Origin: GCA-2716945 sp964342835
GTDB taxonomy: Bacteria > Pseudomonadota > Gammaproteobacteria > GCA-002705445 > GCA-002716945
Length of the DNA stretch: 8,544 nucleotides
Direction: 5' to 3'
Assembly: GCA_964342835.1 (NCBI GenBank)
Contig: CAYFGJ010000045.1
Location: forward strand, 1 to 8,544
The translations under genes were made by a program, and so were the position numbers. This document shows positions 1 to 7,441 of this stretch, one piece after another. The notes under the pieces are model-generated. The model did not search any database. It was not told where the DNA came from and was given only the letters and a program-made list of their open reading frames with translations. The stretch's first letter is position 1, and each line of letters begins with the position of its first letter.

Positions 1-871
1 GCCAAGATGATATAATTTTTTTTGCCAAGTTTTTCCCCATATTCATTCTTGCTCTATAAACTGATATTCCATCTAAAATTGTATCTGGTCTTGCAAAATA
101 TACATATTCAAAAATACATGGATTATAACCTTGAGGTTCGCAACATTGTCTTGTATGAACATTACCTTCTATATCTATAAATATTGCTTCACCAGGCCTT
201 ATATCTCTTACCAAAGTAAATCCAGCTGAGTTCAAAGCTACCGATTCTGATGCAATCATGGTTTCTTGTTTGCCATCAATTTCTCTTGTTCCAAAACATA
301 GTGGTCTTATTCCTCTTGGATCACGAAATGCAGCAATACCTCTATCTGCAATTAAAGAAACAACTGCATATGCACCTTTTACTCTTCTGTGTACTCCTGC
401 AATAGCATAGAATAAATCATCAGGTGTAAATTTTTCTTTGCTGTGTAAATGTAACTCATGTGCAAGTATATTCAATAGAATTTCCGAATCAGACTTAGTA
501 TTAATATGTCTTAAGTCTTCTGAAAATAAATTGTCTTTAAGTTCTCCTGAATTTATTAGATTTCCATTATGCGCTAATCCAATACCATAAGGAGAATTAA
601 CATAAAAAGGTTGAGCTTCAGATGGACTCTCTGCATGACCAGCTGTTGGATAACGTACATGACCAATGCCTAGATGCCCTTTAAGTCTATTGATGTGTTT
701 ATAGTCAAAACCATCTCTAACTAGACCAAGTGATTTACGTAGTGCTATTTTACCATCATGATTTGTTAAAATACCAGATGCATCCTGACCTCTATGTTGT
801 AAGACTGTTAGTGATTCATATAAATCATGAACCACATGGTTTACGCCATAAAGTGCAACAATCCCACACAT
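1..871 (-). CDS. purF: Amidophosphoribosyltransferase, N-terminal part (cut by window edge)
   Basis: PurF catalyses the first committed step of purine synthesis, transferring glutamine-derived ammonia to PRPP to give phosphoribosylamine in the cytoplasm. I translated 290 codons from the ATG at 871 to the left edge with no stop or frameshift. The protein opens MCGIV, so Cys2 becomes the N-terminal nucleophile after Met removal, with no propeptide, as in the E. coli type. The Ntn-hydrolase glutaminase domain follows with LQHRGQD, GHVRYPTAG, AHNGNL and TKSDSE, then AFRDPRGIRPL and the linker motif CIFEYVYFARPD. The phosphoribosyltransferase domain lies beyond the window (the E. coli protein is about 505 residues, so roughly 215 are missing). 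It starts 15 bases after the cvpA stop, with only a weak AGG as ribosome-binding site. It is the last gene seen of the operon. Confidence 0.97.
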   Translation of the reverse strand, partial: MCGIVALYGVNHVVHDLYESLTVLQHRGQDASGILTNHDGKIALRKSLGLVRDGFDYKHINRLKGHLGIGHVRYPTAGHAESPSEAQPFYVNSPYGIGLAHNGNLINSGELKDNLFSEDLRHINTKSDSEILLNILAHELHLHSKEKFTPDDLFYAIAGVHRRVKGAYAVVSLIADRGIAAFRDPRGIRPLCFGTREIDGKQETMIASESVALNSAGFTLVRDIRPGEAIFIDIEGNVHTRQCCEPQGYNPCIFEYVYFARPDTILDGISVYRARMNMGKNLAKKIISSW

Positions 872-886
872 AAGCCTATATTATAT

Positions 887-1372
887 TCATATTTGTAAAG
901 TATCAAAGAATGAATTATGTGATTTAAGAAATTTTTCTATAAATTTTTCAAAATATGGTATGAACTCTGATTCTTCCCAATATAACGTTGATGTTATATC
1001 AGTATATCCAAATACATAAATAATCAAAATTATGAACAAATTCCCCTTTAATAAACCAAAAAACACACCTAACGCTTTATTAGAGCTTGACATACCAAAT
1101 ACATTTATAATCTGAGTAATAATAAAGCTCAATGATACAGATAATAAAAATGTTACTGAGAAAATAATTACGAAAGATAATATTTTTGAAATAGTATATG
1201 CTTTAATATAATTATTAATATAGTCAGCTGGTATGTGGTAATAATAAATAGAAAAATATATTGCTAACCCCCAACAAACAAAAGAAATTAATTCAGATGC
1301 AAAACCTCTTAATAATCCTAATAATGACCAAAAAAGTAAGAATAATATTATAAATAAATCTAATAATGGCAT
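887..1372 (-). CDS. cvpA: CvpA family inner-membrane protein
   Basis: This 161-residue protein has four predicted membrane segments at about residues 4-20, 29-45, 62-90 and 103-122, the usual CvpA layout. Family motifs are visible: GLLRGFASE at 19-27, the NKALGVFFGLLKG stretch at 98-110, and a C-terminal W-x2-S-x3-P pattern at 132-139. CvpA is known in E. coli as needed for colicin V production and is linked to envelope stress tolerance; its molecular activity is not settled. Its position just before purF is the classic cvpA-purF pair. The ATG directly follows the TAA of the SPOR-protein gene with no gap, so translation is probably coupled. No strong ribosome-binding site is seen. The family assignment is firm; the role in this organism is not known. 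Confidence 0.92.
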   Translation of the reverse strand: MPLLDLFIILFLLFWSLLGLLRGFASELISFVCWGLAIYFSIYYYHIPADYINNYIKAYTISKILSFVIIFSVTFLLSVSLSFIITQIINVFGMSSSNKALGVFFGLLKGNLFIILIIYVFGYTDITSTLYWEESEFIPYFEKFIEKFLKSHNSFFDTLQI

Positions 1373-1813
1373 TTATTTTTTTACTTCTATAAGTTTTCCT
1401 TGTATGTTTAGGGTTCTTTTAATTTTTGCTTTAATCTGTAGAGCCATTAATTTATCGACATATGGACCAATTGTAATAAACTTTTTCTTCTTATTATATC
1501 TCACAGAAGTTTTAAACCCTAAGTTCTTCAATTGTTTTTTTATTTTTTGATTCTCTTCATCAATGTTATTGTAGGAAAATATTATAATCCAAGATTGAGA
1601 TATCAATCTTTCTGATATAGGAATTTTAGACATATCAATATTACCTACACTTTCAAGGTTATCTGTATCTGTTTTTTTTGAAGGTTGTTTAGGAATTACT
1701 AATGAATATATAATTTGTCCAGATTGATTAATATATTCTAATAATGGTTTACCAAATAAATATAATGGAATTAAAAATAATATAAATAATTTAATTAAAA
1801 AGCTTTTAGTCAT
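1373..1813 (-). CDS. SPOR-domain membrane protein, DedD-like
   Basis: This 146-residue protein has one N-terminal membrane anchor (about 5-20), a short polar linker (about 40-70), and a C-terminal domain (about 74-143) with the SPOR pattern: a beta strand SWIIIFSY, a helix ending LKNLGF, a strand KFITIGPY, and a second helix before the final strand KLIEV. SPOR domains bind glycan strands stripped of stem peptides at the division septum, so the expected location is the inner membrane with the domain in the periplasm. The folC-SPOR-cvpA-purF order is the dedD locus of E. coli, which supports DedD. It is shorter than E. coli DedD (about 220 residues), mostly through a short linker. The start overlaps the folC stop as TAATG. 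The sequence is divergent, so I leave the symbol empty although dedD is the likely orthologue. Confidence 0.82.
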   Translation of the reverse strand: MTKSFLIKLFILFLIPLYLFGKPLLEYINQSGQIIYSLVIPKQPSKKTDTDNLESVGNIDMSKIPISERLISQSWIIIFSYNNIDEENQKIKKQLKNLGFKTSVRYNKKKKFITIGPYVDKLMALQIKAKIKRTLNIQGKLIEVKK

Positions 1814-3105
1814 TATAAATTTATCACTTGATTCGTAGTTGATTTTAAATAGTTCAGAATCTCTGACACGGTATAAAAAGAACCATATATTATTAATCTA
1901 TCATTTTTCTTTAGATTTTTAACTGCTTCTTTATAAGCTTGTATAATCGAACTAAATGAATTTAAATTATTTTTGTCAATTAAAGAAATTAATCTGTGCT
2001 TGATTTCATCTGCATTCATTCCTCTATTACTATCAATAGTACCACAATACCATTTATGAACAATTCTTCTTAGAGGCTTAACCAATTCATAAACATCTTT
2101 ATCATTGAGAACACCTAAAACAGCATATGTCATACCTGACTGCTTGTTTGATAAGTTATTTTTTAATTTTTTGGCAGCATCTGCATTGTGAGCTACATCA
2201 AGAATAATTTCTGGATTTTTTTTTATAATTTGATATCTACCTATTAACTCTATGTTTTCAAACCCTCTAATTAAATTATCTAAATTTTTTAAAAGATCGG
2301 GGTCTATATAGGATAAGCATGATAAAACTGCTCCAGCATGATCATATTGGAATGTACCTGTTAGAGGCAATTTTGGTAAAGATAATATTTTTAATTTATT
2401 ATTTTTCCAACTCCAACTATTATTAGAAATTTTTATATTAAAATCTTTTCCATTATGTTTAAAATAGCTTTTATTGTCAGTAGCATATTTTACCAGTACA
2501 TCAGGTGGATTCTTTTGAGCATATATACTAAATTTGAAAGGCCTCATCACTCCAGCTTTTTCTAATGCAATACTTTCTATTGTTGATCCTAGAAATTCAG
2601 TATGATCAATACTGATTGATGTTAAAATTGATATATCAGAATCAATAATATTGGTAGCATCCAATCTACCTCCCAAACCAACTTCTAAAATAGCATAATC
2701 TAAATTAGATTTACTAAATAAATAAAAAGCTGTTAATGTGGCAAACTCAAAATATGTAAGTGTAATATTACCTCTTATTGTATTAATGTGATCAAATGCT
2801 TCTATAATTTCATTATCACTTACATATACTTTGTTAATTTTAATTCTTTCGTTATAGATAAGTATATGAGGTGAAGTAAAAACTCCAATATTTAATTTAT
2901 TTTCATATAAAATACTTTCAAGCATGGATGCTGTAGAACCTTTGCCATTTGTTCCTGCTATAATAATTATTTTCTTTGCAATTTTTTTTATATTGAGTTT
3001 TTTGTAGACAGATTTTATTCTTTCTATCTTAAAATCTATATTATGAGGATGTAGGGTTTGCTGCCAATCTAACCAATCATCTAGAGATTTGAAATTTTTA
3101 GTCAT
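1813..3105 (-). CDS. folC: Dihydrofolate synthase / folylpolyglutamate synthase
   Basis: FolC adds glutamate to dihydropteroate and then further glutamates to reduced folates, using ATP in the cytoplasm. The 430-residue length fits the bacterial bifunctional enzyme (E. coli about 422). Motifs in order: P-loop GTNGKGS at 51-57, FTSPH at 76-80, NERI at 85-88, TYFE at 117-120, EVGLGGRLDATN at 141-152, IDHTEFLG at 166-173, EKAGV at 182-186 (Lys183 is the expected carbamylated metal-site lysine), GR at 289-290, and DVAHNADA at 303-310 at the start of the C-terminal domain. The ATG lies 2 bases after the accD TAA, without a clear Shine-Dalgarno sequence, and the stop overlaps the next start by one base. 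An unbroken run of nine A (coding strand) lies near codons 295-298. Whether both activities are kept cannot be told from motifs alone. Confidence 0.96.
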   Translation of the reverse strand: MTKNFKSLDDWLDWQQTLHPHNIDFKIERIKSVYKKLNIKKIAKKIIIIAGTNGKGSTASMLESILYENKLNIGVFTSPHILIYNERIKINKVYVSDNEIIEAFDHINTIRGNITLTYFEFATLTAFYLFSKSNLDYAILEVGLGGRLDATNIIDSDISILTSISIDHTEFLGSTIESIALEKAGVMRPFKFSIYAQKNPPDVLVKYATDNKSYFKHNGKDFNIKISNNSWSWKNNKLKILSLPKLPLTGTFQYDHAGAVLSCLSYIDPDLLKNLDNLIRGFENIELIGRYQIIKKNPEIILDVAHNADAAKKLKNNLSNKQSGMTYAVLGVLNDKDVYELVKPLRRIVHKWYCGTIDSNRGMNADEIKHRLISLIDKNNLNSFSSIIQAYKEAVKNLKKNDRLIIYGSFYTVSEILNYLKSTTNQVINL

Positions 3106-3107
3106 TG

Positions 3108-3962
3108 TTACTTATTATTTGTAAAAGTACTTAAGATATTATAAATAATTGAACGATGATCTAAACGGTTTGCAATAATATCAATGGAACCATGAGTCTT
3201 TAAGAACTCACTTTTCTGAAAACCCGCTGGTAATTTTTCTCCTACAGTTTGTTCTATTACTCTAGGTCCAGCAAATCCAATTAAAGCATTCGGTTCAGCA
3301 ATATTAACATCTCCTAGCATAGCAAGGCTTGCCGAGACACCTCCCATTGTTGGATCTGTTAATACAGAGATAAATGGTAAATTTTCTTTTGATAGTTCAT
3401 TAAGTGCAGAACTAGTTTTTGCCATCTGGAAAAGTGAAAAAAGTGATTCTTGCATTCTAGCACCACCACTTGCAGCAAAGCATATTAATGGTACTTTTAA
3501 TTCGATACATAGTTTAGCTGCCCTACTAAACTTTTCACCTACGACTGATCCCATTGAGCCACCAAAAAAAGAATATTCAAAACAACATATTATTATTGGC
3601 ATTTTTTTCAATTCACCTTTAAATGTTACTAAAGCATCCTTTTCTCCAGTTTTTTGTTGAGTTGATGATAGTTTGTCTTTATATTTTTCTTTATCTTTGA
3701 ATTTCAATACATCTTTAGGTGTAATATTTGTAAATAGTTCTTCACGATTCTTTTGATCCAAAAATATATCAATTCTTTTTCTAGCAGAAATTCTTCCATG
3801 ATGATTACATTTAGGACATATATTTATATTTTTTTCATATTCAGCTCTATATATAACAGCTTCACAATTTACACATTTATGCCATAACCCTTCTGGAACA
3901 GATGATTGTTTTTTTTTAGCTGCTCTAATTCTAGATGGTAATATTTTATCAAGCCAACTCAT
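3108..3962 (-). CDS. accD: Acetyl-CoA carboxylase carboxyltransferase subunit beta
   Basis: AccD pairs with AccA to move the carboxyl group from biotin-BCCP to acetyl-CoA, making malonyl-CoA for fatty-acid synthesis. The 284-residue protein has the N-terminal four-cysteine zinc ribbon (Cys30, Cys33, Cys49, Cys52) followed by the crotonase-like carboxyltransferase domain: GGSMGSVVGEKF at 134-145, SGGARMQES at 165-173, LTDPTMGGVSASLA at 201-214, GFAGPRVIEQT at 229-239 and the C-terminal FQKSEFLKTHGSID at 248-261. Length is slightly under E. coli AccD (304). The ATG overlaps the trpA stop as ATGA, and there is no clear ribosome-binding site, so coupling to trpA is likely. Codons 16-18 sit in a run of nine A. 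The N-terminus (VPEGLWHKC, CPKCNHH) resembles gammaproteobacterial AccD as I recall it. accA is not in this window. Confidence 0.97.
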   Translation of the reverse strand: MSWLDKILPSRIRAAKKKQSSVPEGLWHKCVNCEAVIYRAEYEKNINICPKCNHHGRISARKRIDIFLDQKNREELFTNITPKDVLKFKDKEKYKDKLSSTQQKTGEKDALVTFKGELKKMPIIICCFEYSFFGGSMGSVVGEKFSRAAKLCIELKVPLICFAASGGARMQESLFSLFQMAKTSSALNELSKENLPFISVLTDPTMGGVSASLAMLGDVNIAEPNALIGFAGPRVIEQTVGEKLPAGFQKSEFLKTHGSIDIIANRLDHRSIIYNILSTFTNNK

Positions 3963-4771
3963 TTTTTATTTATAGCTTTTTTAATATGACTTACAAAAGA
4001 TTGTATTTTTTTTATCATAATATTTTTTTTGTTATGGTATTTTTCTATTAATTCTACTATAGAACTTCCAATAATTATAGCATCAGAAAAGGAACTGATT
4101 TTTTTAGCAGATTCAGCATTTTTTATACCAAAACCTACAGCAACGGGTATATTTGAATTAGAAAACCCTCTAATTGTGTTTACCTTATTTTTTACAATTT
4201 TAATATTATCTATAGTAGAACCAGTAATTCCTTTTAGGGAAACATAATAAACATAACCACTCGATTTTTTTACAATTCTCTTTAATCTTACGTTATCTGT
4301 CGTGGGTGATGCTAAAAATATTTGATCTATATTATTTTCTCTTAATTTAGTATTCAAATTTTTTGATTCTTCTGGAGGCAGATCTACTATTAACACTCCA
4401 TCGACTCCAACTTTTTTAGACATTTTTGAAAATTTTATATAGCCTATTTTTTCAATAGGATTCATATAACCCATTAAAACAATTGGAGTGGTTTTATTAT
4501 TTTTTCTGAAAGCTTTAACAATATTTAAAGTTTTAATCAATGAAATTTTATTTCGCAAGGTTCTTTCTATAGCTTTCTGAATAATAGGACCATCAGCAAT
4601 AGGATCGCTAAACGGAATCCCTAATTCTATAATATCTACTCCAGATTCAACTAAAGTATTAAGAATTTTTAAAGAAGAACTGATATTTGGATCACCGCTT
4701 ACAGTATATGCTATGAATGTTTTAATCCCTTCTCTTTTGTTTTTACAAAAAATATCTTTAATTCTCGTCAT
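3959..4771 (-). CDS. trpA: Tryptophan synthase alpha chain
   Basis: TrpA cleaves indole-3-glycerol phosphate to indole and glyceraldehyde 3-phosphate, and passes indole to TrpB through the tunnel of the alpha2-beta2 complex. The 270-residue length is standard. The catalytic pair falls at Glu49 and Asp60 within IIELGIPFSDPIADGP, the same numbering as the Salmonella enzyme. Other family motifs are AYTVSGDP at 21-28, VLMGYMNP at 98-105, VDGVLIVDLPPEE at 123-135, SGYVYYVSLKGITG at 171-184, VAVGFGI at 210-216 and the phosphate-binding GSS at 235-237. Both ends overlap neighbours in ATGA junctions (trpB upstream, accD downstream), which fits coupled translation and balanced subunit amounts. An 81-codon-scale plus-strand open frame inside it is a shadow. 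Assignment is secure. Confidence 0.98.
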   Translation of the reverse strand: MTRIKDIFCKNKREGIKTFIAYTVSGDPNISSSLKILNTLVESGVDIIELGIPFSDPIADGPIIQKAIERTLRNKISLIKTLNIVKAFRKNNKTTPIVLMGYMNPIEKIGYIKFSKMSKKVGVDGVLIVDLPPEESKNLNTKLRENNIDQIFLASPTTDNVRLKRIVKKSSGYVYYVSLKGITGSTIDNIKIVKNKVNTIRGFSNSNIPVAVGFGIKNAESAKKISSFSDAIIIGSSIVELIEKYHNKKNIMIKKIQSFVSHIKKAINKK

Positions 4772-5970
4772 ATTTTTATTCGCTTTAATGAAGAAATTGT
4801 ATCAATATCTTTATCGCCTCTTCCGGATAAATTAATTAGTATATTTTTATTCTTCTTTTTTTTGGCTAATTTAAAAGCATAAGCCAAAGCATGTGCAGAT
4901 TCTAATGCTGGGATAATACCTTCTTTTTCTGTTAAAATTTGAAATGCTTCAACAGCTTCTTTATCTGTCACACTGACGTATTTAACTCTTTTAGTGTCTT
5001 TTAACCATGAATGTTCAGGACCTACACCTGGATAATCTAAACCTGCAGAAATAGAATGTGTTTCAGATATTTGTCCATCATTGTTTTCCATAATATATGT
5101 TTTGTTACCATGTAATATACCTGGATTGCCATCATTTAATGGTGCAGCATGTTTCCCAGTTGCTATTCCAAATCCTCCTGCTTCTACACCGATAATTTCA
5201 ACTTTGTCATTTAAAAATGGATAAAATAATCCTATTGCATTAGATCCTCCTCCAACACATGCAATCAAAATATCAGGTAGTTTATTATAATTTGTCTTCA
5301 TTTGTTTTTTTGATTCAATCCCTATTATTGATTGAAAATCTCTTACAATCATTGGATAAGGATGAGGGCCAGCAACTGAACCTATAATATAATGTGTGTT
5401 ATCAACATTTGTTACCCAATCACGAAGAGCTTCATTCAAAGCATCCTTGAGAGTTTTCGATCCAGAATTAACTGGAATTACTTCAGCGCCTAACAGTTTC
5501 ATTCTATAAACATTTACGCTTTGTCGCTTTATATCTTCTGCACCCATATAAACAACACATTTTAAATTAAATCTTGCACAAGCTGTTGCGGTAGCAACGC
5601 CATGTTGTCCTGCACCTGTTTCAGCGATAATTCTTGTTTTTCCCATTTTCTTCGCTAATAAGGCTTGTCCTAATGCATTATTTATTTTATGTGCGCCAGT
5701 ATGATTCAAGTCTTCTCTTTTCAAATATATCTTGCACGTACCTAACAACTTACTAATAGAAGATGCATAATAAATAGGGGTTGGTCTGCCAACATAATCT
5801 GATAATTCTTTATTATATAATTTCTTAAAACTAGATGATTTAGCTATTTTACGATATGATTCTTCCAGTTTTTTCAAAGGATAAATTAATGTTTCCGATA
5901 CATACATACCCCCATATATATCAAATCGACCTTGTTTATCTGGGAATTTTTTATAGTTAATTTTTTTCAT
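4768..5970 (-). CDS. trpB: Tryptophan synthase beta chain
   Basis: TrpB is the PLP enzyme that condenses indole with serine to form tryptophan, working with TrpA. The 400-residue protein has the PLP-binding Lys95 in HTGAHKINNALGQ, the catalytic Glu117 in AETGAGQHGVA, the phosphate-binding loop CVGGGSNA at 238-245, the loop AGLDYPGVGPEHS at 309-321, and SGRGDKD at 382-388 with the pyridine-contacting serine. The N-terminus carries FPDKQGRFDIYGG, the conserved family opening, and the ATG used gives a normal-length start about 20 residues before it. The start lies 14 bases inside the 3' end of trpF, and the stop overlaps trpA as ATGA. This is the standard TrpB1 type by length and motifs, not the longer TrpB2. 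All visible active-site residues are present. Confidence 0.98.
   Translation of the reverse strand: MKKINYKKFPDKQGRFDIYGGMYVSETLIYPLKKLEESYRKIAKSSSFKKLYNKELSDYVGRPTPIYYASSISKLLGTCKIYLKREDLNHTGAHKINNALGQALLAKKMGKTRIIAETGAGQHGVATATACARFNLKCVVYMGAEDIKRQSVNVYRMKLLGAEVIPVNSGSKTLKDALNEALRDWVTNVDNTHYIIGSVAGPHPYPMIVRDFQSIIGIESKKQMKTNYNKLPDILIACVGGGSNAIGLFYPFLNDKVEIIGVEAGGFGIATGKHAAPLNDGNPGILHGNKTYIMENNDGQISETHSISAGLDYPGVGPEHSWLKDTKRVKYVSVTDKEAVEAFQILTEKEGIIPALESAHALAYAFKLAKKKKNKNILINLSGRGDKDIDTISSLKRIKI
5957..5970 (-). other. trpF/trpB overlap with a run of seven A
   Basis: The last codons of trpF and the first codons of trpB share these 14 bases in different frames. On the coding strand the trpB ATG is followed by seven A (5961-5967), then the trpF stop TAA. 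If one A were lost in the transcript, the trpF frame would read N-E-K-I-N-Y-K-K, continuing straight into the trpB frame. The overlap and A run are seen directly; any use of slippage is speculation. Confidence 0.85.
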
Positions 5971-6625
5971 TAAAATTTTCTGCTATTTTGACATTTTCTA
6001 GAAATTTTTTCACCAAAGTGATATCTTTTTTGCCTATCATTGATTCTACACCACTACTAATATCTATGCCCCATGGTTTATAGTTTTTTATAAGATCAGC
6101 AATATTCAATAAATTTAAGCCTCCACTAATAAAATAAGGTTTTGTCTTTATGAAATCTTTAAATTCATCATTATCATGTAACATTTTCCAATCAAAAACT
6201 TTTCCCGTTCCACCTGTTTTGTTATTAATTTTTGTATCCAATAGCAGTGCAAACGAAGATTGATAATTTTGGATATCTTGAGATAGATTTCCATCTGGAT
6301 TAATTGATATTGTTTTAATATAAGGAATATTGAAACTTTCACATAAAGTAGCACTCTCATTACCATGAAACTGCAAAAAATCAAATTCAATATTTTTTAT
6401 AATATTTTCTAGAAAATTAGTTCTTTGATTTTGAAAAACACCAATAATTTTTTTTCTATCTTTACAAATATTATATATTTGTGTAGCTGTAGATAGTGAG
6501 AGACATCTTGGGCTAGCGTCAACAAAAATTAAACCAATATAATCAAAATCTAAATCTACAATTAATTTAGCATCATCAATATTTGTAATTCCGCATAATT
6601 TTATTTTAACTGTATTCATAAACAT
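5957..6625 (-). CDS. trpF: Phosphoribosylanthranilate isomerase
   Basis: TrpF converts N-(5'-phosphoribosyl)anthranilate to CdRP in tryptophan synthesis. The 222-residue single-domain barrel has Cys11 (expected general base) in KLCGIT, FVDASPR at 34-40 (family pattern F...SPR), LQFHGNE at 84-90, Asp130 (expected general acid) at the end of a beta strand, GGTGKVFDW at 138-146, FISGGL at 165-170, DISSGVES at 188-195 and GKKD at 198-201. It stands alone rather than fused to TrpC as in enteric bacteria. ATG codons at 6625 and 6619 are both possible starts; neither has a Shine-Dalgarno sequence and both leave the barrel complete, so I keep the longer form. The gene begins 3 bases after the truA stop and its last codons overlap the trpB start. 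Confidence 0.96.
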   Translation of the reverse strand: MFMNTVKIKLCGITNIDDAKLIVDLDFDYIGLIFVDASPRCLSLSTATQIYNICKDRKKIIGVFQNQRTNFLENIIKNIEFDFLQFHGNESATLCESFNIPYIKTISINPDGNLSQDIQNYQSSFALLLDTKINNKTGGTGKVFDWKMLHDNDEFKDFIKTKPYFISGGLNLLNIADLIKNYKPWGIDISSGVESMIGKKDITLVKKFLENVKIAENFNEKN

Positions 6626-6628
6626 ATA

Positions 6629-7414
6629 TTAACATAAATAAAAATCATTATTATTTACGTTAATGTTATATTTTTTAGAGTAATTTACATTAAATAAATA
6701 TAAACCAGATGCTGAAATCATTTTACTGGCTTTTGATCTATCTTTCATAAGTATAAGATTTTTCATATGAGTTGAAGTATATTTATCAGTACCTATATCA
6801 AGCAAGGTTCCAACTATATTTCTTACCATATGATATAAAAAACTATCAGCAATTATATCAATAATTAAAAATTTTTTTATTTTTTTTACTTCTATTTTTT
6901 TTATTGTTCTAATTGGAGAATTAGATTGACAACCAGATGATCTAAAGGAACTAAAATCATGTTTACCTAAAAGAAATTTTGATGATTTTCTTATATTTTG
7001 AATATTCAATTTTTCTTTATAGTGATAGACTAAATTATTAAAAAATGTTGGCATTAAAATATCATTATAAATAATATATCTATATTTTCTTGAGATTGCT
7101 GAAAATCTAGCATGGAAAGTATTATCAACATGAAAAATCTTTTTAACTTTTATATCATTTGGTAATAATGCATTAATTCCATTAATCCAGTTATTATCTT
7201 TTCTTTTACTTAATGTATCAAAATGAATAATTTGATTAATTGCATGAACACCAGTATCAGTTCTACCCGCACAGATCGAAGTTATTTTTTCATTAGATAT
7301 ATTAGATATTGCTAGATCAATATGATATTGGATAGTATTTTTTGATTTCGTGGTTTGTGCTTGCCAACCAAAATATCTCGTTCCATTGTACTCTATACAC
7401 AGAGCGATTCTCAT
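6629..7414 (-). CDS. truA: tRNA pseudouridine(38-40) synthase
   Basis: TruA isomerises uridines 38, 39 and 40 in the anticodon arm of many tRNAs. The 261-residue protein is close to E. coli TruA (270). Visible motifs: the N-terminal EYNGTRYFGWQ at 8-18, AGRTDTGVHA at 49-58 with the catalytic Asp53, NALLPNDI at 81-88, FHARFSAISRKYRY at 100-113, LGKHDFSSFR at 149-158 and the C-terminal SFLYHMVRNIVGTLLDIG at 191-208. Its place between the FimV-like gene and trpF matches the usual beta/gammaproteobacterial order. The ATG lies 27 bases after the upstream stop, the largest gap in the window, and has no recognisable ribosome-binding site. The coding strand is rich in A runs, for example around 6870-6904. 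Confidence 0.97.
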   Translation of the reverse strand: MRIALCIEYNGTRYFGWQAQTTKSKNTIQYHIDLAISNISNEKITSICAGRTDTGVHAINQIIHFDTLSKRKDNNWINGINALLPNDIKVKKIFHVDNTFHARFSAISRKYRYIIYNDILMPTFFNNLVYHYKEKLNIQNIRKSSKFLLGKHDFSSFRSSGCQSNSPIRTIKKIEVKKIKKFLIIDIIADSFLYHMVRNIVGTLLDIGTDKYTSTHMKNLILMKDRSKASKMISASGLYLFNVNYSKKYNINVNNNDFYLC

Positions 7415-7441
7415 TTTTTGTAGTATATGTATAAAATTATA
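7415..7441. other. 27-base gap between FimV-like gene and truA
   Basis: This is the longest non-coding stretch in the window. It is entirely AT-rich, has no hairpin that would serve as a terminator, and no Shine-Dalgarno sequence for truA. AT-rich hexamers resembling a -10 box (TATACT, TATACA on the coding strand) occur, but such matches are expected by chance at this base composition, so I do not call a promoter. Confidence 0.5.

Noticed and set aside
872..886. Terminator or regulatory site between cvpA and purF
   Set aside because: Only 15 bases, with no hairpin; the spacing fits a continuous operon and a PurR-type operator would not fit.
4029..4247. Plus-strand open frame of 72 codons inside trpA
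   Set aside because: It lies antisense to a clear, fully conserved trpA and has no ribosome-binding site or recognisable domain.
6148..6390. Minus-strand open frame of 80 codons inside trpF
   Set aside because: It is in another frame within an intact trpF and shows no family motif.
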